DNA of 64,000 nucleotides from Sulfitobacter sabulilitoris. Lineage in GTDB: Bacteria; Pseudomonadota; Alphaproteobacteria; Rhodobacterales; Rhodobacteraceae. The position numbers and the translations under genes were made by a program. The notes under the pieces are model-generated. The model made no database searches and was not told where the DNA came from. It was given only the letters and a program-made list of their open reading frames with translations. This document shows positions 38,969 through 48,176 of the stretch, piece by piece. Within the stretch, counting starts at the first letter, position 1; the number at the start of each line of letters is the position of its first letter. The stretch is taken from positions 545,415 through 609,414 of the forward strand of contig NZ_VANS01000001.1 of assembly GCF_005887615.1 (NCBI RefSeq), written 5' to 3'.

Positions 38969-40113
38969 GGCTTCACCAGCGTCGCGGTCGCGATGCAGGC
39001 AATGCCTTCGCCGCGCCCGGTGAACCCCAGCTTTTCCGACGTGGTCGCCTTGACCGACACGCGCGCCGCGTCGATCCCCATGATGTCGGCCATACGCGCC
39101 CGCATGTCCTGGCTGTGCGGCCCGACCTTGGGGTATTCGCAGATCAGCGTGCAATCGACATTGCCGATGGCAAAGCCCATCTGCGCCGCCAGATCGACCG
39201 CGTGGCGCAGGAAAATCCGGCTTTCGGCGCCTTTCCACTGCGGATCGGAGGGCGGGAAATGCTGCCCGATATCGCCCATCGCCAGCGCGCCATAGATCGC
39301 ATCCGTCACCGTATGCATCCCCACATCCGCATCCGAATGGCCAACCAACCCGTGGGTATGGGGCACATTCACACCGCACAGCGTCACGTGATCGCCCGGC
39401 CCAAAGGCATGCACGTCGAAGCCGTTGCCCAATCTGATATCCACATCGTCCCCTTGTCTGTCTTTCAATATCCGCGCCGCGCGGGCGAAATCCTGCGGCG
39501 TCGTGATCTTCAGGTTGTCGGCGTCGCCCAGCACGATCGCCACGTCAAGACCGGCTGCGCGCGCCACCTCCACATCGTCGGCGGCGGGGCCGTGATGGGT
39601 GCGGTGTGCGGCCATGATGGCGGCAAAGTCAAACCCCTGCGGCGTCTGCGCCCGGAACAGCCCTGCGCGATCCCGCGTCCCGCTGACCCGTCCCGCCGCG
39701 CCGGTCCAGAGCGCGTCAGTCACCGCCAGCGCCGGGGCGGCGCCGCGGTTGTGATCGAGCGCCGCGATGACGTCGTCGATCACCCGCGCGGCGACACAGG
39801 GGCGCGCCACGTCATGGATCAGAACGCGCGTCGTGCCGGTGCCGTCCAGCGCCTCGAGCCCGGCACGCACCGAGTACGCCCGTTCGGCCCCGCCCGCGAC
39901 CACGGTATGACCGGCGGCGCGAAAGACGGCGGCCTCTGTCATGTCGTCGGGGTGCAGCACGATCACAAGCCGCGCGATCGCGGGATGCGCCGCCAGGGCC
40001 CGCACCGTGTGGTCGATGACCCGGCGCGCGCCGATCACCTGCCACTGTTTGGGGCGCGGCCCACCGGCGCGCTGTCCGCGCCCGGCGGCGACAAGAACCG
40101 CCGCGACGGTCAT
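38965..40113 (-). CDS. ispDF: bifunctional IspDF (MEP pathway: MEP cytidylyltransferase and MECDP synthase)
   Basis: A 382-residue fusion of two steps of the methylerythritol phosphate pathway to isoprenoids. IspD domain, residues 1-220: nucleotide-binding [17 protein letters not shown] near 6-22 and [10 protein letters not shown] near 95. IspF domain, from about 225: [19 protein letters not shown], metal-ligating [21 protein letters not shown] (D and H residues) near 258-278, and GFTGRGEGI at the C-terminus. The fusion is common in alphaproteobacteria. The start at 40113 gives [13 protein letters not shown]. Confidence 0.96.
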   Translation of the reverse strand: MTVAAVLVAAGRGQRAGGPRPKQWQVIGARRVIDHTVRALAAHPAIARLVIVLHPDDMTEAAVFRAAGHTVVAGGAERAYSVRAGLEALDGTGTTRVLIHDVARPCVAARVIDDVIAALDHNRGAAPALAVTDALWTGAAGRVSGTRDRAGLFRAQTPQGFDFAAIMAAHRTHHGPAADDVEVARAAGLDVAIVLGDADNLKITTPQDFARAARILKDRQGDDVDIRLGNGFDVHAFGPGDHVTLCGVNVPHTHGLVGHSDADVGMHTVTDAIYGALAMGDIGQHFPPSDPQWKGAESRIFLRHAVDLAAQMGFAIGNVDCTLICEYPKVGPHSQDMRARMADIMGIDAARVSVKATTSEKLGFTGRGEGIACIATATLVKP

Positions 40114-40183
40114 ATCGATGTCATCCTGATCATGCGCCCTGTTTATGGCTTTGCCGGGCCGCAGGCAATTGCCCCGATGCACC

Positions 40184-40221
40184 GCCTAAAATTTAGGCAA
40201 CAGCGCCGCTCAGGCTGTTGC
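40184..40221. promoter_or_regulatory. dyad and hairpin between ispDF and the dusB-ntr operon
   Basis: GCCTAAA (40184-40190) and TTTAGGC (40192-40198) form a dyad with a single central A. Immediately after, GCAACAGC (40197-40204) and GCTGTTGC (40214-40221) form an eight-pair hairpin. They lie in the 179-base gap between the divergent ispDF and dusB-ntr transcription units. Either could be an operator for the ntr operon or for ispDF. Confidence 0.45.
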
Positions 40222-40292
40222 GCGACGCCACTTTCATTGAGTAAGACAGCCGCCAAGGGTACACCAATACCATCTGCACAAGGATTAAGCAT

Positions 40293-41282
40293 TTGAGCCG
40301 CCCCGCGCCACCCTTCGAAATGACCCCGCCGGTGCTGCTGGCACCGATGGCCGGGATCACCGATTTGCCGTATCGCACGCTGGTCGCGTCCTTCGGGGCG
40401 GGGCTGGTGGTGTCCGAGATGGTGGCCAGCCACGACATGCTGAATGCCCGCCCCGGCAGCCGCGAAAAGGCGGAACTGGGCATCGGCATCGAAGGGACGG
40501 CGGTGCAACTGGCCGGGCGCGAGGCCGGGCCGATGGCCGAAGCCGCGCGCATGGTCGAAGGGCAGGGCGCGCGGATCATCGACATCAACATGGGCTGCCC
40601 CGCCAAGAAGGTGACGCAGGGCTATTCGGGATCCGCGCTGATGAAGACGCCCGATCACGCGCTGACCCTGATCGAGGCGGTGGTGCGCGCGGTCAAGGTG
40701 CCTGTGACGCTCAAGACCCGGCTGGGATGGGACGATGCGATGCTGAACGCGCCGCAGATCGCGGCCCGCGCCGAGGCGGCGGGCATCGCGATGATCACGA
40801 TCCACGGGCGCACCCGCTGCCAGTTCTACAAGGGACGCGCCGATTGGGCCGCGATCCGGCGGGTCAAGGACGCGGTCGGCATTCCGGTCATCGCCAACGG
40901 CGACATCACCTGCGGCGGCACCGCGGATCAGGCACTGGCGCAATCGGGTGCCGATGGCGTCATGGTCGGGCGCGGCGCGCAGGGGCGGCCCTGGCTGCTG
41001 GCGCAGATCGCGCACGCGCTTTACGGCACACCGGCCCCGCATATCCCGACGGGCGCCGCACTGGGCGACATGGTGCAACAGCATTACGACGCGATGCTGT
41101 CATTCTACGGCGAGGACCTGGCCCTGCGCGTCGCGCGCAAGCACCTGGGCTGGTACATGGATCACGCGGGCACACCCGCCCCCCTGCGCCGTGCGGTCCT
41201 GACGGCGGCCGATACCGCCACCGCCCGCCGCCTCGTGGCACACGCGATGCAGTCCGCCCCGGCGCGGCAGGTCGCGGCATGA
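40293..41282 (+). CDS. dusB: tRNA-dihydrouridine synthase DusB (NifR3)
   Basis: FMN-dependent reductase that forms dihydrouridine in the tRNA D-loop; in Rhodobacter the gene was named nifR3 for its place before ntrBC. The protein (329 residues) has LLAPMAGITD (FMN site), NMGCPAKKVTQGYSGSALM (about 98-116, catalytic Cys) and the FMN-phosphate site ANGDITC. The TTG start at 40293 follows AAGGA by eight bases. The stop overlaps ntrB by four bases, so it heads the ntr operon. Confidence 0.94.
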   Translation: MSRPAPPFEMTPPVLLAPMAGITDLPYRTLVASFGAGLVVSEMVASHDMLNARPGSREKAELGIGIEGTAVQLAGREAGPMAEAARMVEGQGARIIDINMGCPAKKVTQGYSGSALMKTPDHALTLIEAVVRAVKVPVTLKTRLGWDDAMLNAPQIAARAEAAGIAMITIHGRTRCQFYKGRADWAAIRRVKDAVGIPVIANGDITCGGTADQALAQSGADGVMVGRGAQGRPWLLAQIAHALYGTPAPHIPTGAALGDMVQQHYDAMLSFYGEDLALRVARKHLGWYMDHAGTPAPLRRAVLTAADTATARRLVAHAMQSAPARQVAA

Positions 41283-42358
41283 CCTCTGATCGCGCCATCT
41301 GGTCCTCGCTGCCGGTGCCGGCGCTGATCATCGGCGCGGACGATACGATTCTCGACGTGAACTCCGCCGCCGAAGGGTTCCTCAATGCCTCTGCCAAGTC
41401 CGTTCATGGCACGCCCATCTGGGATCAGATAGCGATCGACGACCCGCTGGAGGAAGCCTTTGCGCGCGCACGCAGCGCCGGCACGCCGCTGTTCGTGAAC
41501 GACGTCGATGTCGGCAGCGGCAATCGCGCGCCGCTGCAATGCGCATTGCAGATCGCGCCACTGGCCGAAAACCCCGGCTGCATGATCCTGATGATCTCGC
41601 CGCGCGAACTGGCCGGGCGGATGACCCAGAGCCATAGCGTGAAATCCGCCGCCAAATCCGCCATCGGCATGGCCGAGATGCTGGCGCATGAAATCAAGAA
41701 CCCGCTGGCGGGCATCACCGGCGCGGCCCAGCTTTTGTCGATGAACCTCCAGCCCGAAGACCTTGAGCTGACCGATCTCATCGTCGAGGAAAGCCGCCGC
41801 ATCGTGAAGCTGCTCGAGCAGGTGGAGCAGTTCGGCAATCTGTCGCCGCCCGACATCAAGCCCGTCAATGTCCATGACGTTCTGGACCGGGCGCGGCGGT
41901 CGGCGCTGCTGGGCTTTGGCGCGCACATGAAGATCATCGAGGATTACGACCCGTCGCTTCCCCTGGCCCACGGCGATCCGGACCAGCTTTTGCAGGTGGT
42001 GTTGAACCTGGTGAAGAACGCCGCGCAAGCCTCTGATCCCAAAGGCGGAACCATTCGCCTGCACAGCTATTTCGAACACAGTTTCCGGCTGCGCCGATCC
42101 GATGGCACCGGCCAATCGCTGCCCTTGCAGATCGAGATCATCGACGATGGTCCGGGCCTGCCCGAGAACATCAAGGGCGATATTTTCGACCCCTTCGTGT
42201 CGGGCCGCGAAAACGGCACCGGCCTGGGTCTTGCGCTGGTCAGCAAGATCGTATCGGACCACGGCGGCTGGATCTCGGTCACATCGGTGCCGGGCAAGAC
42301 CATCTTTCGACTGTCACTGCCACGCGCGCCCCGCAGCGACGCGCCCGCTCACGCTTAG
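41279..42358 (+). CDS. ntrB: nitrogen-regulation sensor histidine kinase NtrB
   Basis: A 359-residue soluble histidine kinase that phosphorylates or dephosphorylates NtrC under PII control. PAS-type domain covers about 10-115; the phospho-accepting H137 lies in [14 protein letters not shown]; the HATPase_c domain follows with [10 protein letters not shown] (N box), DDGPGLP (G1), and GTGLGLALV (G2). The ATGA overlap with dusB, and the 11-base gap before ntrC, show an operon. Confidence 0.95.
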   Translation: MTSDRAIWSSLPVPALIIGADDTILDVNSAAEGFLNASAKSVHGTPIWDQIAIDDPLEEAFARARSAGTPLFVNDVDVGSGNRAPLQCALQIAPLAENPGCMILMISPRELAGRMTQSHSVKSAAKSAIGMAEMLAHEIKNPLAGITGAAQLLSMNLQPEDLELTDLIVEESRRIVKLLEQVEQFGNLSPPDIKPVNVHDVLDRARRSALLGFGAHMKIIEDYDPSLPLAHGDPDQLLQVVLNLVKNAAQASDPKGGTIRLHSYFEHSFRLRRSDGTGQSLPLQIEIIDDGPGLPENIKGDIFDPFVSGRENGTGLGLALVSKIVSDHGGWISVTSVPGKTIFRLSLPRAPRSDAPAHA

Positions 42359-42369
42359 GAGAACGCACT

Positions 42370-43734
42370 ATGGACGGCACGGTACTGGTAGCAGACGACG
42401 ACCGCACGATCCGGACGGTTCTGACACAGGCGCTGACGCGCGCGGGATGCCGCGTGCACGCGACCTCGAGCCTCACGACGCTGATGCGTTGGGTGGCCGA
42501 GGGCAAGGGCGACGTGGTGATCTCGGACGTGGTCATGCCCGACGGCAACGGCCTTGAAATGCTGCCCAAGATCGCCCAGGATCGGCCCGGCCTTCCGGTG
42601 ATCGTGATCTCGGCGCAAAACACCATCATGACCGCCATCCAGGCCGCCGAGGCCGAAGCCTATGATTACCTGCCCAAACCCTTCGACCTGCCGGATCTGA
42701 TGAAGCGCACGGCGCGCGCGCTGGAATTGCGCCAGACCGCGCGCAAGGCGCCGCCGCCGTCGGACGACCGGCCAGACGACCTGCCGCTGGTGGGGCGCAC
42801 GCCGGTGATGCAGGCGCTCTACCGCGTGGTGGCGCGGGTGATGAACACCGACCTTCCGGTGCTGATCTGGGGCGAAAGCGGAACGGGCAAATCGCTGATC
42901 GCGCGCGCGATCCACGACTTTTCCGATCGCCGCAGCCTGCCGTTCATCACCGCCACGGCGGGCGATCTGCAAGACCTCGAAGGGCCCGCGCGCTTGCTGG
43001 CGCGGGTCAAGGGCGGCACCCTGCTGATCGACGAGATCGCGGATATTCCCGAGGAATTGCAGGCCCGGATCGTGCGCATGATGGACACGCCCGGCGATTA
43101 CAGCCCGCGGTTCCTGGCGACAAGCCAGTCCGACCTGACGGCGGCGATGGAAAAGGGTCTGATGCGCAAGGATCTCTACTACCGCCTGAGCGGCGCGACG
43201 TTGACCGTGCCGGCGCTGCGCGAGCGTGTCGATGACATCCCGCTGCTGGCCGATTACTTCCTCGCGCGGGCCGAAACCGCAGGGGCCGCGCCGCGCCGTC
43301 TTTCCAAGGACGCGGCCGAAATCTTTCGCACCTATAGCTGGCCCGGCAACGCGCGCCAGCTCGAGAATGCGATTCGCCGCCTCGGGCTGACCAGCCGTGC
43401 CGCCGAAATCACCGGCGCGGAAGTCGAACAGGTGTTGGGCAGCCAGCCCGACCTGGAGCCGATGCGCGCCGCCGGAGATACCGAGAAACTTGGCGCTTCG
43501 GTCGAGCGTCACCTGCGCCGCTATTTCGACCTGCACGGAAATATGCTGCCCCCCACGGGGCTTTACGCGCGGATCCTGCGCGAGATCGAAGCCCCGCTGA
43601 TCGAAATCGCGCTGGAGGCGACGGCGGGAAACCAGGCGAAATGCGCCGACCTTCTCGGGATCAATCGCAATACTCTGCGCAAGAAGATCACCGATCTGGA
43701 TATCCAGGTGACACGCCGCCGCAAATTGATGTAA
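42370..43734 (+). CDS. ntrC: nitrogen response regulator NtrC lacking the sigma-54 GAFTGA motif
   Basis: A 454-residue response regulator: receiver (phospho-acceptor D53 in ISDVVMPDG), AAA+ ATPase domain (Walker A GESGTGKS at 168-175, Walker [10 protein letters not shown]), arginine-finger region and a C-terminal Fis-type helix-turn-helix ([21 protein letters not shown]). Between Walker A and B the sequence runs [16 protein letters not shown] with no GAFTGA, the loop that contacts sigma-54. This matches what is known of Rhodobacter capsulatus NtrC, which activates sigma-70 promoters. A GGAGAACGC ribosome site precedes the ATG. Confidence 0.95.
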   Translation: MDGTVLVADDDRTIRTVLTQALTRAGCRVHATSSLTTLMRWVAEGKGDVVISDVVMPDGNGLEMLPKIAQDRPGLPVIVISAQNTIMTAIQAAEAEAYDYLPKPFDLPDLMKRTARALELRQTARKAPPPSDDRPDDLPLVGRTPVMQALYRVVARVMNTDLPVLIWGESGTGKSLIARAIHDFSDRRSLPFITATAGDLQDLEGPARLLARVKGGTLLIDEIADIPEELQARIVRMMDTPGDYSPRFLATSQSDLTAAMEKGLMRKDLYYRLSGATLTVPALRERVDDIPLLADYFLARAETAGAAPRRLSKDAAEIFRTYSWPGNARQLENAIRRLGLTSRAAEITGAEVEQVLGSQPDLEPMRAAGDTEKLGASVERHLRRYFDLHGNMLPPTGLYARILREIEAPLIEIALEATAGNQAKCADLLGINRNTLRKKITDLDIQVTRRRKLM

Positions 43735-43834
43735 AACCGCAACATAAACGTGGCCATTGGGTTTCACTGCCCCTTAGGATCACAAAATACAGCGGTCGGC
43801 GCACAAAGCGCCACATCATGAGCGAGGGCAGCGG

Positions 43835-46093
43835 GTGGCAACCCGGTCACGCAGTCTACACTGGAACAAGCTGTGGCGTCTGCGCCGGGTGCGGCGCGTT
43901 CGCAATTCCGCGACGCTGGGCCTTGTGGTTCTGGGCCCGCTTCTGGCGCTTGCGACCTACCTGGTGCTGGGGCCGTTGGGGCAGGGGTCCAACACGCCCA
44001 GCCTGCGGCTGATCCTGCTGGCCGATCTGGTCTATATCCTCGTGGTCGCGGCGCTTGTGCTGGCGCAGGTGGGTCGGCTGGTGGCCGCGCGGCGCGCCAA
44101 ATCCGCAGGCTCGCGGCTGCATCTGCGGCTGACGGGCGTGTTCGCGTTGATGGCGCTGATCCCGACGGTGACGGTGGCGGTGTTCGCCGGGCTCACCGTG
44201 AACGTCGGCCTCGAAGGGTGGTTTTCCGATCGCGTCCGCGAGGTGGTCGGCAGTTCGCTGGCGGCGGCCGAAGCCTACGAGGCCGAGCAACGCCGCGACC
44301 TGGCCGAGGACGCGCTGGCGCTGGCGCGCAGCATCGACAACGCGCGGCGCGCCGGCATCAACCTGAGCGACAGCGAACTGGTGGGCGAAGGCCAGCGCCA
44401 GATCCAGCGCGGCCTGCGCGAAGCCTACCTGATCGACGGCACCGCAGAGATCCGGGCGCGCGGCGACCGGTCCTACCTGTTCGACTTCGAGCCCCCGACC
44501 CGCGAACAGATCGCCGAGGCCGACACCCGCGATGTGCTGGTGATCGAGGACTGGCCCAACAACGAATTTCGCGCGCTCGTGCGGCTGGCCGCCTTCGTGG
44601 ACCGGTTCTTGTACGTCAGCCGCGATGTTGACGGCGAAATCCTCAGCCTGCTGGACGAAACCCAGGAAACCGTGCGCCTCTACCAGCAGCTTGAAAGCGA
44701 TCGTGGGCGATTGTTGTTTGAATTCGGGCTCTTGTACCTGGCCTTCGCGGTGATCCTGATCCTGGCGGCGATCTGGCTCGGCCTGTGGTTCGCCGAACGT
44801 CTGTCCGGTCCGGTGGGGCGTCTGACCGGGGCGGCGCAGCAGGTCGGCGCCGGCGACCTCGAAGTGCGCGTCCGCGAGGAGGAGGGCGACGACGAGATCG
44901 CGATGCTGGGCCGCTACTTCAACCAGATGACCCGGCAGCTCAAGGGCCAGCGCGACACGTTGCTGGACAATACCCGCCAGATCGAACGCCGTCGCCGGCT
45001 GTTCGATTCGGTGCTGAGTTCGGTGACGTCGGGGGTTGTCGGGCTCGACCCCGAGGGCCGTGTGGCCTTTGTCAATCGCTCGGCCGAGCGGTTGCTGGAC
45101 TGGCAGGACGATCAGCAAGCCACGGCCATTACCGTCGCCGTGCCCGAATTCGGCCCCCTGTTCGAGACCCTGGTCACCGGACCGGCCGAAGTGGCGCAGG
45201 GCGAGGTCAAGGTGGTCCGCCAGGGGCGACTGGAAAACCTGCTGGTGCGCATGGCCACCCGGCGCGCCGAGGAAGGCCATCTTGAAGGCTACGTCGTGGC
45301 CTTTGACGACGTCACCGATCTGGTCAGTGCACAGCGGCTGGCCGCCTGGGGCGACGTGGCGCGGCGGATCGCGCATGAGATCAAGAACCCGCTCACCCCG
45401 ATCCAGCTGTCGGCGGAGCGGATCAAGCGCAAGTTCGGCCCCAAGCTGGGCGAAGATCAGGCCGCGCTGGACCAGATGACCGGCGTTATCGTGCGCCAAA
45501 CCGGCGACCTGCGCCGCATCGTCGACGAGTTCTCGAAGTTCGCGCGCATGCCCGAGCCGCAGCGCACGCCGCAAGACCTGTCGGTGCTGGTGCGCGATGC
45601 GGTGGTTCTGCAACGTGCCGGGCAGCCGGATATCGTCATCACGTTCAAGCAGCCCGACGGTGAAACGCCGTCCGACGTCGATGCGACCATGATCAGCCAG
45701 GCCTTGACGAACTTGATCAAGAACGCCGGTGAAGCCATTGAAATATATAAATCAAGTGGCGCGCATGATGGGTATGAACCGGAAATTCGGGTCACCCTGA
45801 CGCGCGAAGGGACGACCGCGCGGATCACCATCGCCGACAATGGCGTCGGCCTGCCCGAAGACCGCGCGCGGCTGTTCGAGCCTTACGTGACGACCCGCAG
45901 CGAAGGCACGGGCCTGGGTCTTCCCATCGTCAAGAAAATCATCGAAGAGCACGGCGGAACCCTTACGCTCGAAGACGCCCAATGCTTTGACCAGACCGCC
46001 CATTCGGGCGCGATGGCGGTCATTACGCTGCCGCTGCGCGCCGCCGATCCCTCCCTCTCCGCCCCGCAAGAAGGACACGCACACCATGAGTGA
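43835..46093 (+). CDS. ntrY: membrane sensor histidine kinase NtrY
   Basis: A 752-residue inner-membrane kinase of the second nitrogen two-component system. Three or four helices sit in the first ~110 residues, a periplasmic loop follows, a further helix near 300-320 (LLYLAFAVILILAAIWLGLWF) leads into a HAMP-type coil, then a PAS region (about 390-490), and the kinase core with H in [20 protein letters not shown] (about 508) and G2 GTGLGLPIV near 695. The GTG start at 43835 is used; the ATG 17 bases upstream is out of frame. Its end overlaps ntrX by eight bases. Confidence 0.94.
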   Translation: MATRSRSLHWNKLWRLRRVRRVRNSATLGLVVLGPLLALATYLVLGPLGQGSNTPSLRLILLADLVYILVVAALVLAQVGRLVAARRAKSAGSRLHLRLTGVFALMALIPTVTVAVFAGLTVNVGLEGWFSDRVREVVGSSLAAAEAYEAEQRRDLAEDALALARSIDNARRAGINLSDSELVGEGQRQIQRGLREAYLIDGTAEIRARGDRSYLFDFEPPTREQIAEADTRDVLVIEDWPNNEFRALVRLAAFVDRFLYVSRDVDGEILSLLDETQETVRLYQQLESDRGRLLFEFGLLYLAFAVILILAAIWLGLWFAERLSGPVGRLTGAAQQVGAGDLEVRVREEEGDDEIAMLGRYFNQMTRQLKGQRDTLLDNTRQIERRRRLFDSVLSSVTSGVVGLDPEGRVAFVNRSAERLLDWQDDQQATAITVAVPEFGPLFETLVTGPAEVAQGEVKVVRQGRLENLLVRMATRRAEEGHLEGYVVAFDDVTDLVSAQRLAAWGDVARRIAHEIKNPLTPIQLSAERIKRKFGPKLGEDQAALDQMTGVIVRQTGDLRRIVDEFSKFARMPEPQRTPQDLSVLVRDAVVLQRAGQPDIVITFKQPDGETPSDVDATMISQALTNLIKNAGEAIEIYKSSGAHDGYEPEIRVTLTREGTTARITIADNGVGLPEDRARLFEPYVTTRSEGTGLGLPIVKKIIEEHGGTLTLEDAQCFDQTAHSGAMAVITLPLRAADPSLSAPQEGHAHHE

Positions 46094-47498
46094 CATTCTT
46101 ATCGTCGATGACGAACGCGATATCCGAGAACTGATTTCCGACATCCTCGAAGACGAGGGGTTCGCCACCCGGCTTGCCGGCAATTCCGACGATGCGATGG
46201 CCGCGATCAACGCCGAACCGCCCGCGCTGATGATCCTCGACATCTGGCTGAAGGACAGCCGGATGGACGGGATCGACATCCTCAAGACAGTCAAGCGCGA
46301 CAACCCCGACGTGCCGGTGGTGATCATCTCGGGCCACGGCAATATCGAAATCGCGGTGGCGGCGATCAAGCAGGGGGCTTACGATTTCATCGAAAAGCCG
46401 TTTAACATAGATCAGTTGATGGTGGTGATCCGGCGCGCGATGGAAACCAGCCGCCTGCGCCGCGAAAACCAGTCGCTGCGCCGCCGCGACGTGACCCGCG
46501 CCGACATGATCGGGTCGTCGGCGGCGTTCCGCGCGCTGGTGGGGCAGCTTGACAAGGTCACCAAATCCAATGGCCGCGTGATGCTGACCGGCCCCGCCGG
46601 ATCGGGCAAGGAAGTCGCGGCGCGCTACATCCATGCCAATTCCGCCCGCGCGGATGCGCCCTTTGTCACCGTCAACTGCGCCGGGGTCGCGCCCGACCGG
46701 ATGGAAGAGGTGCTGTTTGGCCGCGAGACCGCCGACCGGGGGGTCGAACCCGGCCTGTTGGAGGAAGCGCATGGCGGCGTCGTCTATTTCGACGAGGTGG
46801 CCGACATGCCCATCGTCACCCAATCCAAGATCCTGCGGGTGCTTGTCGATCAGCAGTTCCAGCGCGTCGGCGGCAACGACAAGGTGCGCGTCGACCTGCG
46901 GGTCATCTCCTCGACCAACCGCGACCTGGAACAGGCCATTGCCGCCGAGACCTTCCGTCAGGAGTTGTATCACCGGCTGAACGTGGTGCCGATCGCGGTG
47001 CCGTCTCTGGCCGACCGGCGCGAGGATATTCCGCTGCTGGCGCATCACTTCATCGCCGAGATGAACAGCTCCCAGGGTTTGCCCCTGCGCGACCTGACCG
47101 AAGATGCAGTGGCCCTGCTTCAGACAATGATCTGGCCCGGCAACGTGCGGCAACTCAAGAACCTGGTGGAACGCGTGCTGATCCTTGGCGACAGCAACGG
47201 CCCGATCGAGGCGCGCGAACTGCCCGGTGATGACGACGGTGACGCGGGCGAAGGCCGCGTCGTGCTGTCGGGCGCGCTGGCGACCTTGCCGCTGCGCGAG
47301 GCGCGCGAGGCCTTCGAGCGCGAATACCTGCTGACACAGATCAACCGCTTCGGCGGAAACATCAGCCGCACCGCCAATTTCGTCGGAATGGAACGCTCGG
47401 CCCTGCACCGCAAGCTCAAGTCGCTGGGCGTCGTGACCTCGGCCAAATCCGGGGCGCGCGTGGCCCGTGTCGACGAGGATGCCGACGCGGCCGAATAG
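46086..47498 (+). CDS. ntrX: response regulator NtrX
   Basis: A 470-residue partner of NtrY: receiver (D52 in MILDIWLKDSRMDGID), AAA+ domain (Walker A TGPAGSGKE near 160, Walker B VVYFDEVADM near 230) and a Fis-type helix-turn-helix near the C-terminus (GGNISRTANFVGMERSALHRKL). As in known NtrX proteins the GAFTGA loop is absent (EVLFGRETADRGVEPGLL at that place). The NtrYX system responds to nitrogen, oxygen or redox in alphaproteobacteria. It starts inside ntrY. Confidence 0.94.
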   Translation: MSDILIVDDERDIRELISDILEDEGFATRLAGNSDDAMAAINAEPPALMILDIWLKDSRMDGIDILKTVKRDNPDVPVVIISGHGNIEIAVAAIKQGAYDFIEKPFNIDQLMVVIRRAMETSRLRRENQSLRRRDVTRADMIGSSAAFRALVGQLDKVTKSNGRVMLTGPAGSGKEVAARYIHANSARADAPFVTVNCAGVAPDRMEEVLFGRETADRGVEPGLLEEAHGGVVYFDEVADMPIVTQSKILRVLVDQQFQRVGGNDKVRVDLRVISSTNRDLEQAIAAETFRQELYHRLNVVPIAVPSLADRREDIPLLAHHFIAEMNSSQGLPLRDLTEDAVALLQTMIWPGNVRQLKNLVERVLILGDSNGPIEARELPGDDDGDAGEGRVVLSGALATLPLREAREAFEREYLLTQINRFGGNISRTANFVGMERSALHRKLKSLGVVTSAKSGARVARVDEDADAAE

Positions 47499-47574
47499 CG
47501 GCGCGATGCCGCCCGGCCTCTGCGGGCGCGGCCTCCACACCGTGGGGCGCGCCCGGCATCGACGGCCTGTCGCC

Positions 47575-48045
47575 TTACTGCGCCCGCGTCACGATCCGCC
47601 AGCCGCCGCCTTGCTGGCGGACCACGCAGGACCTTGGCGTCAGGGCCGGAAGCACCTCGGTCTGGCCGGGCGGCACGCGGCGCGACACGCCGCCGGGGCA
47701 GGGTGGCACCGTCACCGGGGCATAGCCCCTGGCGGCCATGCATTGCGCCTCCACCCGGCGCCGCAGCGGCAGGTTCACGTCGACGGTGTAGATCTCTCCC
47801 GGAAGGTAGAACCCGCCCCTGGAATAGCAGGTGCCGTCGGATCTGCAGACCCGTCCCCCCGGCACGTAGCGCGGCGGCCCGCGGCGCAGGGAATTGGCCA
47901 CCGGCACGTCGCGCAGGGCCTGCACCTGACAGGTGGTCGTGTCGGCCTGCATCTGCGCCACGCGGACGCCTTCGCGGTGATAGATCGACAGCGGTGCGCA
48001 GCCGCCGGCCACGAGGACGAGCGCCAGAAATAACATCTGTTTCAT
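47575..48045 (-). CDS. cysteine-containing lipoprotein of unknown function
   Basis: A 156-residue secreted lipoprotein. Signal peptide MKQMLFLALVLVAGGC ends in a good lipobox, placing Cys16 at the mature N-terminus. The mature protein has several further cysteines (TTTCQVQAL, GRVCRSDGTCYSRGG, EAQCMAARGY, VPPCPGG, PRSCVVRQQ), so disulfides are likely. The order of segments (DVPVANSLRRGPPRY, GGFYLPGEIYTVDVN) recalls a Rhodobacteraceae-specific family. Function unknown. It lies between ntrX and trkA on the opposite strand. Confidence 0.8.
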   Translation of the reverse strand: MKQMLFLALVLVAGGCAPLSIYHREGVRVAQMQADTTTCQVQALRDVPVANSLRRGPPRYVPGGRVCRSDGTCYSRGGFYLPGEIYTVDVNLPLRRRVEAQCMAARGYAPVTVPPCPGGVSRRVPPGQTEVLPALTPRSCVVRQQGGGWRIVTRAQ

Positions 48046-48176
48046 ATCGCCGAAGTATGCGCCCAAATCGCCATCGGGACAATTGAATTGACCCCTAAAC
48101 GGCCATCTGCCATTCAGAAGGTCCGGTATCGGCGCCCGCCACGCAAGGGCCCGGATGGACAAAGGATCGCAGCCCC

